Source: Zymoseptoria tritici IPO323 (Eukaryota > Ascomycota > Dothideomycetes > Mycosphaerellales > Mycosphaerellaceae). From it: a stretch of 64,000 bases of DNA. Below are positions 52,040 to 63,100 of the stretch, one piece after another. Below the pieces are notes generated by a model, which did no database searches, was not told the origin of the DNA, and was given only the letters and a program-made list of their open reading frames with translations. Where the stretch lies: positions 1,116,001 through 1,180,000 of the forward strand of contig NC_018210.1 in NCBI RefSeq assembly GCF_000219625.1. Reading direction: 5' to 3'. Position 1 is the first letter of the stretch; each line of letters opens with the position of its first letter. Both the position numbers and the translations under genes were made by a program.

Positions 52040-53738
52040 ATGGCGCCTCACGGTGATAACAAGCATGGCGGAAGTGGAGGAGATGATGTCAAACCAGAGC
52101 GAGGCATGGCCACGCTTTCGACATTAAGGTGAGTGCTGGGATCACATGCAAATATGCCGGGGCATGCGACTAACACATCGCACAGAATCGGGACCAAGGC
52201 CATGGTCAAGAAGGTCAGCGAATGTCAAGTCGCTGTCGAGAGCGAATACAATTATCTTGCTTCTAACAGTCATGCTGACACTCCACCAGAGCGACGAGAC
52301 ACGCAAAGCAGAGATCCTTTCCATGCAGACAAGAAAAGGTCTCCCAACCTTCTACGTCCACTACGAAGACTTCAACAAACGTCTCGACGAATGGGTCTCT
52401 GCAGATCGGCTTGACCTCACACAAGAAGTCGAGTGGCCCATCCCGGAGAAGCCTGACAACAAGACCAAGCAGAAGACTGCTCAGCAGTCCAAGTCCCAAC
52501 AACAATCCAAGACCGACTCGAAATCACAAACGAAAGCTGGACAGAAACGGTCGAGAAGCGGGACAGCCACGCGAGAAGCCTCCGCTACGCCAGACGTCCC
52601 CGCGAAACTATCACGACATCCTTCAAAGGCAGGCGGAAAGGAGAATCGTGATCCTCTCCCTACGGTTGCTGTAGAAGATGTCGATGCCGGCACTCCGCAG
52701 CCCGATGATGAGTCTGCCGTCGATCTCGTTGACATGCAAGAAGCCGCGGCGTCCGCGAAAGCTATTCCCGACACAGTCCCCTACTCCCGTGAAGAAGAAA
52801 TAGAAAAGCTCCGGACCGGAGGTAGTATGACCCAGAATCAAACCGAAATCAGCCGCGTCCGCAACTTGGAGCGAGTTCAAATGGGCAATCATGAGATTGA
52901 GCCGTGGTACTTCTCCCCCTATCCAGCCGAATTCACCGACTGCGACATGGTCTATATTTGCGAGTTCTGCCTCTGCTACTTTGGCAGCAATTTTCAGTTC
53001 AAACGCCATCGCGGAAAGTGCCAGCTGTTCCATCCTCCTGGCAATGAGATCTACCGCGACGACAACGTCTCCTTCTTCGAAATCGACGGTCGGAGGCAAA
53101 GGACATGGTGTCGCAACCTCTGCTTACTGTCCAAACTCTTCCTCGACCACAAGACCCTCTACTACGACGTCGACCCCTTCCTCTTCTACTGCATGACCAC
53201 CCGTTCCGAGCACGGCCACCACCTTATCGGATACTTCTCCAAAGAAAAGGAGTCCGCAGAAGGCTACAACGTGGCCTGTATTCTCACCCTCCCACAACAT
53301 CAGCGAAAAGGCTACGGCGCCCTCCTCATCCAATTCTCCTACGAACTCTCCAAAATCGAAGGCAAACTTGGATCCCCAGAGAAACCCCTGTCCGATCTCG
53401 GTCTGCTCGGGTACAGGGCTTACTGGCAGGAAATGATCGTCGACGTCCTCCTCGAGCGGGAAGCGGAGAACCCCGGCAGCACGGGTGGTATCGCGGTGGA
53501 AGAGCTGGGCGCCACGCTGGCGATGACGACGAATGATGTGCTGCATACGTTGCAGAATTTGAATATGCTGAGGTATAGCCAGAAGAACCATGTGATTGTG
53601 TTGACGGATGCGGTGGTCGCGGCGAGGGAGAGGAGGAAGGAGAAGGAGAAGATTAAGGGGAAGAGGTTGATTGAGCCGGAGAAGTTGATTTGGAAACCGC
53701 CTGTTTTTGCGGCGAGTGCGAGGACGTGGAATTGGTAG
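52040..53738 (+). CDS. ESA1: MYST histone acetyltransferase Esa1 (NuA4 catalytic subunit)
   Basis: Three exons: 52040-52128, 52186-52213 and 52290-53738; 521 residues. Exon 2 is only 28 bp, and it joins [10 protein letters not shown] to [20 protein letters not shown] in one register. The N-terminal chromo-barrel ([20 protein letters not shown]) is followed by a disordered Lys/Ser linker. The MYST domain then shows the C2HC finger ([20 protein letters not shown]), the acetyl-CoA loop [18 protein letters not shown], and the catalytic Glu in [15 protein letters not shown]. It acetylates histones H4 and H2A in transcription and DNA repair and is essential in yeast. The length is normal. Confidence 0.93.
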
Positions 53739-54826
53739 GGTGGAATTGGGAGGTGGGATGGGTTGCTTGGGAAAGGCGTTTGGTGGGATTGATACCCGGG
53801 TGATATGGATGAAGCTAAGATTTGAGATATGCGGAGATGCGCGACCGTGATCGTGATGCGCGATATCGATGCCTGGTACTTTGCCCAGTGAGACACCGCT
53901 TTGCGCATGGGTGCCATGCCGCAGGGGCGAGGTGGCCTTGGCCTTGTTTATGCCGCATCCGGACATTCCTCACATTCACATTCACCTGGCCATCCCGCTC
54001 CCGCACCTTATCTTGACTTCAATGTCAACTTCGACCTCACCTCCTGAACTGGCGCCGGAAGACTGTTCCCCTATCCTCAATGCATGTGTATGTAGCACCT
54101 TCAATGAGTCCGTTACTCTCCTCTGCGTATACGCCTATGCTTCTTCGGAGCTTGGAACTACATTTCATCGGCCGTTTCTTGTGTATCTTATGGCCTCTTT
54201 GCCTCTGCCAATGTGAAGCACACGTACGGAAGTAGCAGTATCCACTTCAGACTTCGTTACGACTTCGACCCCCCCTTAAGATATCCAAGCTTGATACTGA
54301 GAGCCTCTCTGTCCTTGGTATGAGCGAACTGTGACGGCTTCCGTATGTTATGTGCACCTGCATGCTGATGCTCTGTAGGCCGATCAAGAAGATCATTGAA
54401 GAAGACTTGAACCTCCTTGAATCAGACCCATTGAGAAGGGCACGCATAGGCCAAGGCAGCAACGCCGAACGCCATCTTATTAGACGTGCGAAAATGGTAA
54501 TGCACGATCGTCCGAAGGAGTCTTTCAATATCGGCCGACAGGAGTTGTTCGATATCAATGTCTGAAGTCTCACTTCCAACCAGTATCTACTACGATCGAT
54601 CATGCAAGACAAGGCATGAGAAGAATTTGATCTTTTTATCATGTGCAAGGACAGCTGATAGGCACAGAAATTCACTCGCCTTGGCACATATGCATGGCGA
54701 AGTCCAAATTTCGAAGTGCAAAAATAAGACCTCAACGTCGACCGAACACGCTGAAATTTCCTGAGGTAAGAGCAGACGAAGAGGAGAGCAAGGCAGTAAA
54801 GAGGGAGAGCGCCAATGTGGCAAAAA
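53739..54826. other. Long spacer before the repeat block, no supported gene
   Basis: 1.1 kb of ordinary-composition DNA with the ESA1 3' flank. A 206-codon minus frame (54247-54867) overlaps the tRNA-like element and plus frames at 54350-54565 and 54558-54764, and shows no family features. I do not call it a gene. Confidence 0.35.
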
Positions 54827-55018
54827 AGGTCGTACCAGGGCTCGAACCTGGGTTCCCTGAAGATCAAGATGTACTCAAAATCAGCTGTTCCAGATGTTAG
54901 CGGAGTAACGTCGAACGGAGGATGACTTTAGCTTACATGTGCTCACTGTGGCAGAGTTAGAGACTGAACGATGGTCAATGACACCAAGGGTGTGACTTGC
55001 CCACTACACTATACAACC
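54827..55018 (-). tRNA. tRNA-Gln(TTG)-like gene, apparently interrupted
   Basis: On the minus strand the 3' half has a perfect T arm (54851-54835, CCAGG-TTCGAGC-CCTGG), acceptor strand TACGACC (54834-54828), discriminator T and an immediate T5 run (54826-54822), as in a Pol III terminator. The anticodon region reads GCTGATTTTGA (54885-54875, TTG) with a short intron-like insert before TCAGG; the stem has four of five pairs. The 5' half is found about 105 bp upstream: acceptor GGTTGTA (55018-55012) pairs with TACGACC in 7 of 7 positions (one G-U), and a consensus A box TAGTGTAGTGG forms the D arm. The 105 bp at 54886-54990 separate the D arm from the anticodon arm. It is either a pseudogene or a tRNA with an unusual interruption. 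Confidence 0.35.
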
Positions 55019-55226
55019 GCATTGACAGCTGATTGGCTTCTGATATAACTTCTGCAAAGCCGGTGCGTTTATAATAGTTCTAGTCAGTTGCGACAGTGCC
55101 GAGCCTATGACGTGTTCGAGTTAACTTTCTTTAATACCAACCAGCAACAGACCATACAGACCATACAGAAGCAATGCTACACGCGTGTGTCTACGCGGAC
55201 GTATGTTATATTCGCGCGCTCCCTCG

Positions 55227-55234
55227 TGTTTAAT
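55227..55234. repeat. Target-site duplication, left copy (hAT)
   Basis: TGTTTAAT stands immediately before the left terminal inverted repeat and again at 58152-58159 immediately after the right one. An 8-bp duplication is diagnostic of hAT-superfamily insertion. Confidence 0.9.
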
Positions 55235-58151
55235 TAGTGCTCTTTATAGTATGGTTACCGGTAAAATTAGCCGCTTACTACTACTAACTAGATGTTTACT
55301 ATTCCTTACTAATAGCACTAGTAGTAACTATTACTAGATTAGGAAGGAGGTCGTAAAATAAAGCTTATATTGCTAGTGTATCTACTAGTGTTATAATAGT
55401 CGATATCTCTTTAAACTCTAGCGTTTTAACCGCTCTTAATAAGCTAATATTACCCTTCTTCGTATATTCGTATTATACTACCGGCTCTTACTCCTTATTA
55501 AATACTATTATTCTATGTGTTAGTAGTCTATACTAGCTTCTTAAATAGTTACAGGCCTTAATAATGTCCTCTTATAGGTAAGAACGACGGTATCCGATTA
55601 AGTCCCTACTAGCTAAGAAGGCTCGTTTATCCTTATTACTTATAATTAGAATAGCTAGTATATTAAATGCTATAAGAGCGAGCTCTAGCTCCGTATAGCG
55701 GCGTTCGAACTAGTATTAAAGGAGGTTAAGGGGCTCGGTTAGCGTATCTTATATATAGTCGGTAGCGATATAGTTATTAAGGGGATCGACGCGTACGAAG
55801 GGGCTATTAAGTTTACGTCGTTTAAAGTCTCGGAGGTGTTCGTAAAGGTCGTCGCTCTCGAGAGCGCGTATAGTAGAAGGGGCGGTAGAAGGAGCGGTAT
55901 AAGGGGTAGAAGGTCGGTAGTTACTATTCTAAAGGTTAATAATAAGCTCTCGAACCTACTTAATATAGCCCTATTATTTAGCGGTACTATAAAGCTAAAG
56001 GTCCTCGAACTAGCCTATTTTTAGTATTAGATTAAGGACGACGGTAGCATATACTATTAGCATCTTATTAGCGAGTTTCTAATACTTCTTAGCCTTTAGC
56101 TATACGTAGTTATAATAAGCTAAGAGGTAGCTAAACTACTTATTAACTAGGGCTTCCTCCTTAAATTTAGCTAAGAACTTAGAGGTATAGTCTAGCGTAA
56201 ACTAAAGCGTTAGATACTACTTAAAGAAGTGCTTCCTATTGCCCTAAGTAGTTATTATTATAAGTTCGAAGACGTAGAGGGCGTTATAAAGTCGCTTAAT
56301 CTACTACTAATTGTTCGCGGTAAGAGTGTTGTCTCGGACGGTGCGGTCGGATCGGAAGAGCCTATAGAACTTTATAAGGCGTTCCCTTATACTCTACGCT
56401 CGGCCGAGTATATAGTAGAAGGAGTTCTAGCGTATAGAGTTGTCTTAAATAAGCTATAAGGGTATTGTTATTAGTTAAAGGAAGAAGGTATATATTTTAA
56501 AGTTAGTATTCTTAGCGGGGGGTAAGGGGTTGCGGCTCTATAGTAGCGGCCGAAATTCTAACGGTAGCTCCCTAGCGTATAGGGGAGCTAATTAGAGTAG
56601 CCGCTAACGAATTTTAGCTATTCCCGTACTACTTAAGCTCTACTAGCGTTAAATCTCGAGATTCTTAAAACTTAGATTTACTTACCTTTAAATTGTTAAA
56701 TATTACCGCCGCGCTAGTATAATAAACCTCTATAAACGCCTCTATCCTCTACGTCGACGCCCTAATCTACCGGATAATATTATATAGCTTTCCGATAGCT
56801 CCGCGGTTACGCTAGAACGTATCTACCGCCTCGAGAGCACCCTTCTCGACCTACTACTCTAATTCCTTTATCGCTTTACTACTCCCCTTACCGAGTAATA
56901 TAGCCTTAGTAATAAGGTTGTTAATATAGCTAAGGTAGCGGAGGCGTCTACCCTTACGCTATTTAGCTATACGGTAGGGATATAGTACCTTTAGGACTAC
57001 GTCGATAGTAGGGTCGTTATTAGAGCTATTATCGGCTATAAAGTATCCGGTACGTTTCTTAATACTATATTCCTTAATAACCTCTAATAGTAGTATAGAG
57101 ATATTAATACTAGTATACTTACCGCGGAGCCTTCTAAACGCTAGCCTCTCGGTCCTCCTTTTACCGCTCTTATCGACGAAGTAAGTAGATATACTAAATA
57201 TCGTATACGAATTCGGACTCGTCTAGCCGTCGAACGAGATATATATATTACTTAGTGCCTCCTTTAACTCCGCCCTTAACGCCTCCTTCCGAGCCTAATA
57301 CTTAGCTATTACCTACCTCTAAATCGTCGAAGAAGCGCGAGGAAGATAGCCTACGAGGCCCTTATTTATAAAGGATATAAGAGCTCGGAAGTACTCGTTC
57401 TCGAGTATATAGAAGGTAATATAACAATATATAATCTAGCGTATAAGAAGGTGCTTAAAGCGATCTATACTATTAGTAGTTACGACCGAGATTATAGAGC
57501 TAACTATGCCCTTCTAAGCCTCCTTCCTTACTACGTTACCGTCCTTATCGATGCTATAGACCTTTAGTATATAAGTTAAAGGGCCTATGTTGCTATTAAC
57601 TACCGGCAGCACCTACTTCCTTCTCTCGTCCTTATAGAGGTAGTAGTAATAGTAGCATTTACCGGTGTCTAGATACACTAGCTACTTACTATACTTCTAT
57701 ATCTTACTCCTTCTCTTACGGAGGCTCTTAAGGCTTACGAAGTCTAGCTAACGTATATATCTTATACTATTAATGCTAATATAGTTAGGTAGTAAGGGCT
57801 TGTCGTATCTAGCATTAAAGGGATTAAGGATAAGCTTATCGGTTAATCTACCGGAGGTTAATAGCTATTAGAAGGCTATAGCAATAGTGCATTAAGAGGC
57901 TAATAAATAAGGGCAATAAGGGCAATAGTAAGAGTAAGGAATGTACGCGATATATAATAACAACGCGATAAAAGGAGGTGCGGTAGTATATCTATTAATC
58001 CTATTAGTTCGGAGCTATTTCCGCTAGTTACCGGTATATACGTAAACCCTTACTACTACTAACTAACAACCCTAACCCTAAAGACTATACTAACTAGTAA
58101 CCGTATAAACTACTACTAGGAACTAAGCTAACTATACTATAAAGAGCACTA
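55235..58151 (-). mobile_element. hAT-superfamily DNA transposon, RIP-mutated
   Basis: A 2917-bp element. The ends begin TAGTGCTCTTTATAGTAT on both sides (inverted; 18 identical bases). One G/A difference of RIP type follows, then four more matching bases. The flanking duplication TGTTTAAT is perfect. The minus strand encodes a single hAT transposase. Subterminal DNA on both sides contains TTACTACTACTAACTA-like words. Despite heavy mutation of the interior, the duplication and TIR cores, which lack CA and have few TG, are preserved. Confidence 0.9.
55430..57850 (-). pseudogene. hAT transposase (RIP-broken)
   Basis: One minus-strand register of about 800 codons is broken by many TAG stops. 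Landmarks in order are the catalytic-domain start ISFDG-stop-TSPNSYTIFS, then RRLRYLSYINNLITKAILLG (the family's RRLRC-GHI-N region after TG/CA loss). FLAKFKEEALVN lies near 56.1 kb. The C-terminal dimerisation domain is at about 55.5-55.7 kb (ELALIAFNILAI, then DKRAFLASRDLIGYRRSYL). This order and spacing identify a fungal hAT transposase. It is inactive because of the stops and many missense changes. The start is not recoverable by eye. Confidence 0.85.
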
Positions 58152-58159
58152 TGTTTAAT
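58152..58159. repeat. Target-site duplication, right copy (hAT)
   Basis: TGTTTAAT, identical to 55227-55234, follows the right end of the hAT terminal repeat. Confidence 0.9.
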
Positions 58160-58199
58160 CTCTACATTATTCTTCTACTTTATTATCTCTATTGTCTCT

Positions 58200-59890
58200 A
58201 TTACCTCTATTTCCTTTAACATGCCTATTATCTCTATCTTTACTATTATCGTCTTTAGACTCCCCGTTGTCCTCTAGTTCCCTTAACGCTAGTCGTAACT
58301 ACGTCGTAAGACGAGTTAGCGCTTTTACGCGGTAGTCGAATCTTAAACTAGTACTGGTCCTACGCTATTCCTCGCCTACGCCGCTACCTCTAAGCACATC
58401 TACATAGCCGGTATATTTACTTAATAGCTTTACAAACTCGTCCTACCGACTAGGCTTGTCGCTCTCGGTCCTTATAACGTGCCTTAGAGTACCGATAGTT
58501 AATCTACGGGTCTTTCCGGCTATCTTCGCATTAGACTTATAGACTACGAGAATGTCTAACCGGAGCTAGCGTATAGTGTAGTATAGCCTCCTTATCCTCT
58601 TAATAATTTCTAAATTAGTTGTACTAGCCTCTTCTTCTTACTTATCTACCTAGTCTTCCGGTCTATCCTCTCCGTTATCTCTACCGTTATCGGAGTCTCG
58701 TCCCGGCCTACTAGAGTCTCGCGCGGCTATCTCTACGGATCGATTATCGACATCCGTCGTAATACTACTCGCTCCTTTACTAACCGAGCCCTCGATAGAT
58801 AAGCTAGTACTGTCTCGAAGATAATCTAGCCGTAGCGCTAAGCGATTCGTACGTAATTGTTTCGCATTCCTATCTAGACGAGCTACTATTAATAGTGTCC
58901 TTACGCGTAGCACTTCTACGTACTAGACTTCGAGGTTAGAGTTATCGTTAGAGTTAGGAACCGTTATATTACGGTTACGAGTAGGAGCTAAGGATATTAG
59001 GGGAAGGATAGGCGGTAATAGGATAGGCGGTACCGGGACGATAGGAGGCGCGGGGACTATCTCTTCTTTATCTCTATCGTCTTCCGAATTAGGGATCGTT
59101 ATATCGCGGTTACGAGTAGTCGCCGAGGATATAAGCGGCGTCGGGATAGGCGGTACCGAGATAGGCGGTACCGAGATAGGCGGTACCGAGATAGGCGGTA
59201 CCGAGATAGGCGGTACCGAGATAGGCGGTACCGAGATAGGCGGTGCCGAGATAGGCGGTGCTAAGATAGGCGGTACTAAGATAGGCGGAGGGGCGGGCAC
59301 TACGTCTTCTTTATCTCCGTCGTCTTCGGAGTTAGAAGGAGTACTATCGTCTCGTACGGTCGTTACCGATAATATAGGTATAAAGTTAGATAAGGGCTTC
59401 CCTTTAAGGCTAGAGACTTTCGGCACCTCTACTAGAGGGTCCGCTATTAGCGAAAGCTCCTCGACTTTATCGTCGGAGTCGAGTAGTACGATAGGTACTT
59501 AGCGCTATTTTATTACTATAGAGCGGATGTTTAGTACGATTTCCTTATCCTCCTCGCTATCGGAAGTAACTACTATCCGTCTACCGCTCCGGGCGCGTCT
59601 AGAGCGTATAGCTAGTATTAGGTCGTTATTCTTACTTTACGCGGTTCTAGACGGTCTCCCTATAGCCGGGCTAGGCTTTCTCGAAGGCCCTCCGGGGAAA
59701 TAGATAGAGTCGACTCGGCGGAAAAGGCTTATAGCGCGAGCGGTCGATTTAAGCGAGCGCTAACGGGACTCTTCCTTAAAGCTGTTTAGTATAGTAGTCG
59801 ACTCTCGTATAATTCTATCTAATCCGCTCTACCTAGCGGTAGATGTACGTCCTTCCGCTCTAAAACCTAGCTAAGACTCTCTACTCTACG
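58200..59890 (-). pseudogene. RIP-broken low-complexity reading frame, family unknown
   Basis: A minus-strand register of about 550 codons is interrupted only by occasional TAG/TAA. It encodes a disordered, charged protein: FPGGPSRKPSPAIGRPSRTA, IVVTSDSEEDKEIV, acidic SNSEDDGDKEDVV repeats, a PPISV tandem repeat, and RNRDITIPNSEDDRDKEE. The lower part has RLDRNAKQLRTNRLALRLDY and SSRPGRDSDNGRDNGEDRPE. I recognise no domain. It lies between the hAT target duplication and the Gypsy element and has the same composition, so it belongs to a repeat. It could be an accessory protein of an unidentified transposon or a captured host gene. Confidence 0.45.
59146..59288 (-). repeat. 15-bp tandem repeat, about 9 units
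   Basis: The unit ATAGGCGGTACCGAG is repeated in register. The last three units carry GTGCC, GTGCT or GTACT in place of GTACC. It encodes a PPISV pentapeptide on the minus strand within the 58200-59890 frame. The length of 15 bp keeps the frame open. Confidence 0.9.
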
Positions 59891-59909
59891 CTTCGCCGTA
59901 ACCGCCTGT

Positions 59910-60135
59910 GTCACATCTGCCTCCGCCGAATACCGACAATCGGCATCTAATCCCCTACCTTAGCGGCATATGCACCCCTACTAAGGCCTTTTAAGCTCGT
60001 TTAAGCCAGATTGCGCCTGTATTATAAGGATATATAGAATCTCCTCCTTCCGAGAGAGTATCGAATCGAGTCTGTTCTAAAGTAATTTATACTGCTACTC
60101 TATTCTTAACTGCACCTTTTATATACGATTCGATC
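59910..60135 (+). repeat. Candidate 5' LTR/leader of the Gypsy element
   Basis: Between the upstream frame and the gag frame lies a 225-bp noncoding segment that still holds CA and TG steps (TGTCACATCTGCCTCC, GGCATATGCACC) and a TATATAG promoter-like word near 60050. Position and length suit an LTR, but its second copy would lie beyond the right edge, so the boundaries cannot be confirmed. Confidence 0.3.
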
Positions 60136-60169
60136 CTCCCTATAGTATAACGAATTACTTCCGAGATAG

Positions 60170-63100
60170 CTTCGTCTCGTCCCGGCCTATTAGGGAGCAA
60201 GAGCACCCGTCGCTATACGAACGAACCCGCTAACGACCCGAAGACTATAGAAACCTCTACTTAGACTGCCGTTAGCGACGACGAAGACGCCGAAGGCGGG
60301 CCTAAAACCCCGGAAGAACCTATCGGACACTAGGATGCCGCTAACGAGGGCGAAGAAGAACTGGAGAACACTCTACCCGGGGGAGAAGAAGACAATATTA
60401 ATAAACAAATCCGTAAGGAAGAGGCCGCTACCGCTAGATAGGAGCGCCTCCTCTAGCTTAGCCTTCTCTAGGCACGCAACAAGGCTATAAGGGACCGTAT
60501 CGCCTAGGTATAGAACGGATCTATCCCTACTGTCCTACCCGATGCCCTAGTTCGGCTATCTATCCCTAAGAATACGCTCCTAAAGGCCCGGAATCCCTAT
60601 ATCTTCGAGGGAAAGAACCGCGCTAACTAGGAATAGTAGTAGGAAGATATTAACCGAGCAATTAACCGGGCTAGTATAGCTACCGACGAAGAAAAGATAG
60701 AATTCGCTAAAGAATAGATAGCGAGACCCTAAAAGCAGCACTAGAAGCGCTACCTTCTTAATAAGGCACCCGTTCGGCTAATATAGAGCGACATATAGCT
60801 CGTAATACTAGATTCTATAGGTATAAAAGACGAACATACCTAAAGAGCTATAGACAATATTAAAGAGGCTAAATAGGGCGACAAGACCCTAACCGGGCTA
60901 ATAAACTACCTAAAAGAATAGTAGGATAAGATCGGTTGCACCGACATTCCTAGGATAATCTATAAATTTAAGGGAGCTCTTACCCCGGCGGTTAGAAACA
61001 GGCTCGAATAAGGCTAAGTTACCCTTATAACCCTCGTAGATGCGGAGGAACGAGCTAATATATCGTACCGACAGATACAGGAATTTAACAAAAAGCGCTT
61101 AGCGAAGACTTCCGTCGACGAAACTAACAGAAGGCGCCTAAACAAAAACAATAAGCCCCCGAGTAGGCTAAGAAGGGCTAAAACCCCCCCGAAGGCGGCT
61201 AATAAGGAGAAGTCGGCTACCGCCTACTAAATATATAGCAAAGAGGGCTACCGGCGCTAGGAATGCCCCGATAAGGACTAGTCGGGAAAAGGGAGAGCCT
61301 GTAGTAGATCTCCTCTAACCGCTACGGGTTAAGTCTAGTACTTAGAGGCCTAAAGAAAGGCTGCCGAGCTAGGAGGAATTACCCGAACTATAGGGGAAGG
61401 GCTAATACGCCTTAAAGTAGAGATATAGGGTCCTAATAGGACTAAGATACTCCGAGCACTACTCGATTATAGAGCGCAAAGCAACTTTATAGATAATATA
61501 GCAGCTAAAGAGCTAGGCCTAAGCCCCGAGTTAGGGCAAACGGCCTAATACGTAGCACTAAACAGCTAGAGGATAGCTATTTAGGGAGAATGCCGCGTCC
61601 TGTTTAAAGTAACGGACACTTAAGGACACACGAGAGGATATATAAAAACCTTCGTAGTCGGAAGAATCTATAGGTTCTAACTAGTCCTCGGCATACCCTA
61701 GCTAGAACGATAGAACCTAAGGGTAAACTTTATCTGTAAAAGCATTACTTAGAAGGGGACGAAAGGTAGATAATAGAGGCCGGTTAGGCTCGTCTTACCC
61801 GAAGAGTTCTAGAAGGACGCCTCCGGCATCCCTTCGGGGCGCGTTTAGGCCCTTGCCGCTTAATACACAGATAACGCGCTAAAAGAACCGGAATTTCTAA
61901 GCGAATTCTCGGATTTCGCAGACGTTTTCGTAGAAGGAAACGAGTCCCTTCTCCCTAAGATAGGGCCGAATAAGCTTAGTATCGACCTCGAAGAAGGCAA
62001 GGAGGCCCTATACGGCCTATTATACAACCTTTCTATAATAGAACTAGAGACTCTGCGCAACTACCTTGCTAATAGCCTAGAGAAGGGGTAGATCTGCCCC
62101 TCGACCTCCCTAGCGGGGGTAGGCATCCTCTTTGTAAAGAAAAAGGACAGTAGCCTATATCTATACGTCGACTATAGGGCCCTTAATGCCGTTACTATTA
62201 AGAATAGACACGCCCTGCCCCTCGTCTAGGAATCGCTAGACTAGTTAGCGCCGGCAAAGTTCTTTATAAAGCTAGATATACGAGACGCGTACTATCGCAT
62301 CCGAATTAAGGAGAGCGACTAGTAGAAAACTGCCTTTCGGACAAGGTATAGCTACTTTAAGTACACTATAGTCCTATTTAGGCTAACTAACGCCCTAGTA
62401 GTGTTCTAAGGATATATAAACTACGCCCTCCGGGGCCTACTAGACTACTATGTTATAGTATACCTCGACGATATCTTAATATACTTACAAGACGCCGAAA
62501 GCTACAAGAAACACGTTAGGATAGTCCTCGAGAGACTTAGAAGATACCGACTCTTTGCTAAATTGTTAAAGTATAAGTTCTTTAAGCAGCAAGTTAGCTA
62601 CCTTAGGTTTATAGTAACCCTAAAAGGGGTCGAAATAGAGGTAGAAAGGATCTAAGCTATCGCTAACTAGCCCCTTCCGGCCTTAGTTAGGGATATTCGT
62701 ATCTTTATCGGATTTGCGAACTACTACCGCTAGTTTATTAAGTAATTCTCCCGCATAGCTAGCCTACTAAACTACTTAATAGAGAGAGGCCTAAATAGTG
62801 CTAAAGGCGGACACCGACAGAGAAAGGAGGAATTAGTTCCCCTCGAACTCCTTCCTAACGTAGTATAAGCATTCTAGCAGTTAAAGACTAGGTTTATTAA
62901 AGCGCCTATCTTACGGCATTTCGACCTAAAACTGCCTATCCGCGTCGCAATAGATACCTCCGGGTTCGCCGTCGGGGCAGTACTATCCTAACCGCATAAA
63001 ACGGAGGGCAAAATGCACTAGTACCTAGTAGCCTTCTTCTCTAGCAAGATAAACGCGGCCGAAAGGAACTATAACATACACGATTAAGAGCTTCTCGCTA

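Noticed and set aside
54247..54867. 206-codon minus frame
   Set aside because: It runs into the tRNA-like 3' half and has no recognisable domain. Its composition is that of noncoding DNA.
58066..58083. CCCTAACCCTAA, resembling fungal telomere repeat
   Set aside because: Only two units, lying inside the hAT subterminal region; no array and no chromosome end here.
59910..60135. Firm call of LTR ends and primer-binding site
   Set aside because: The matching LTR would be outside the window and RIP may have altered the terminal dinucleotides, so only a tentative segment is listed.
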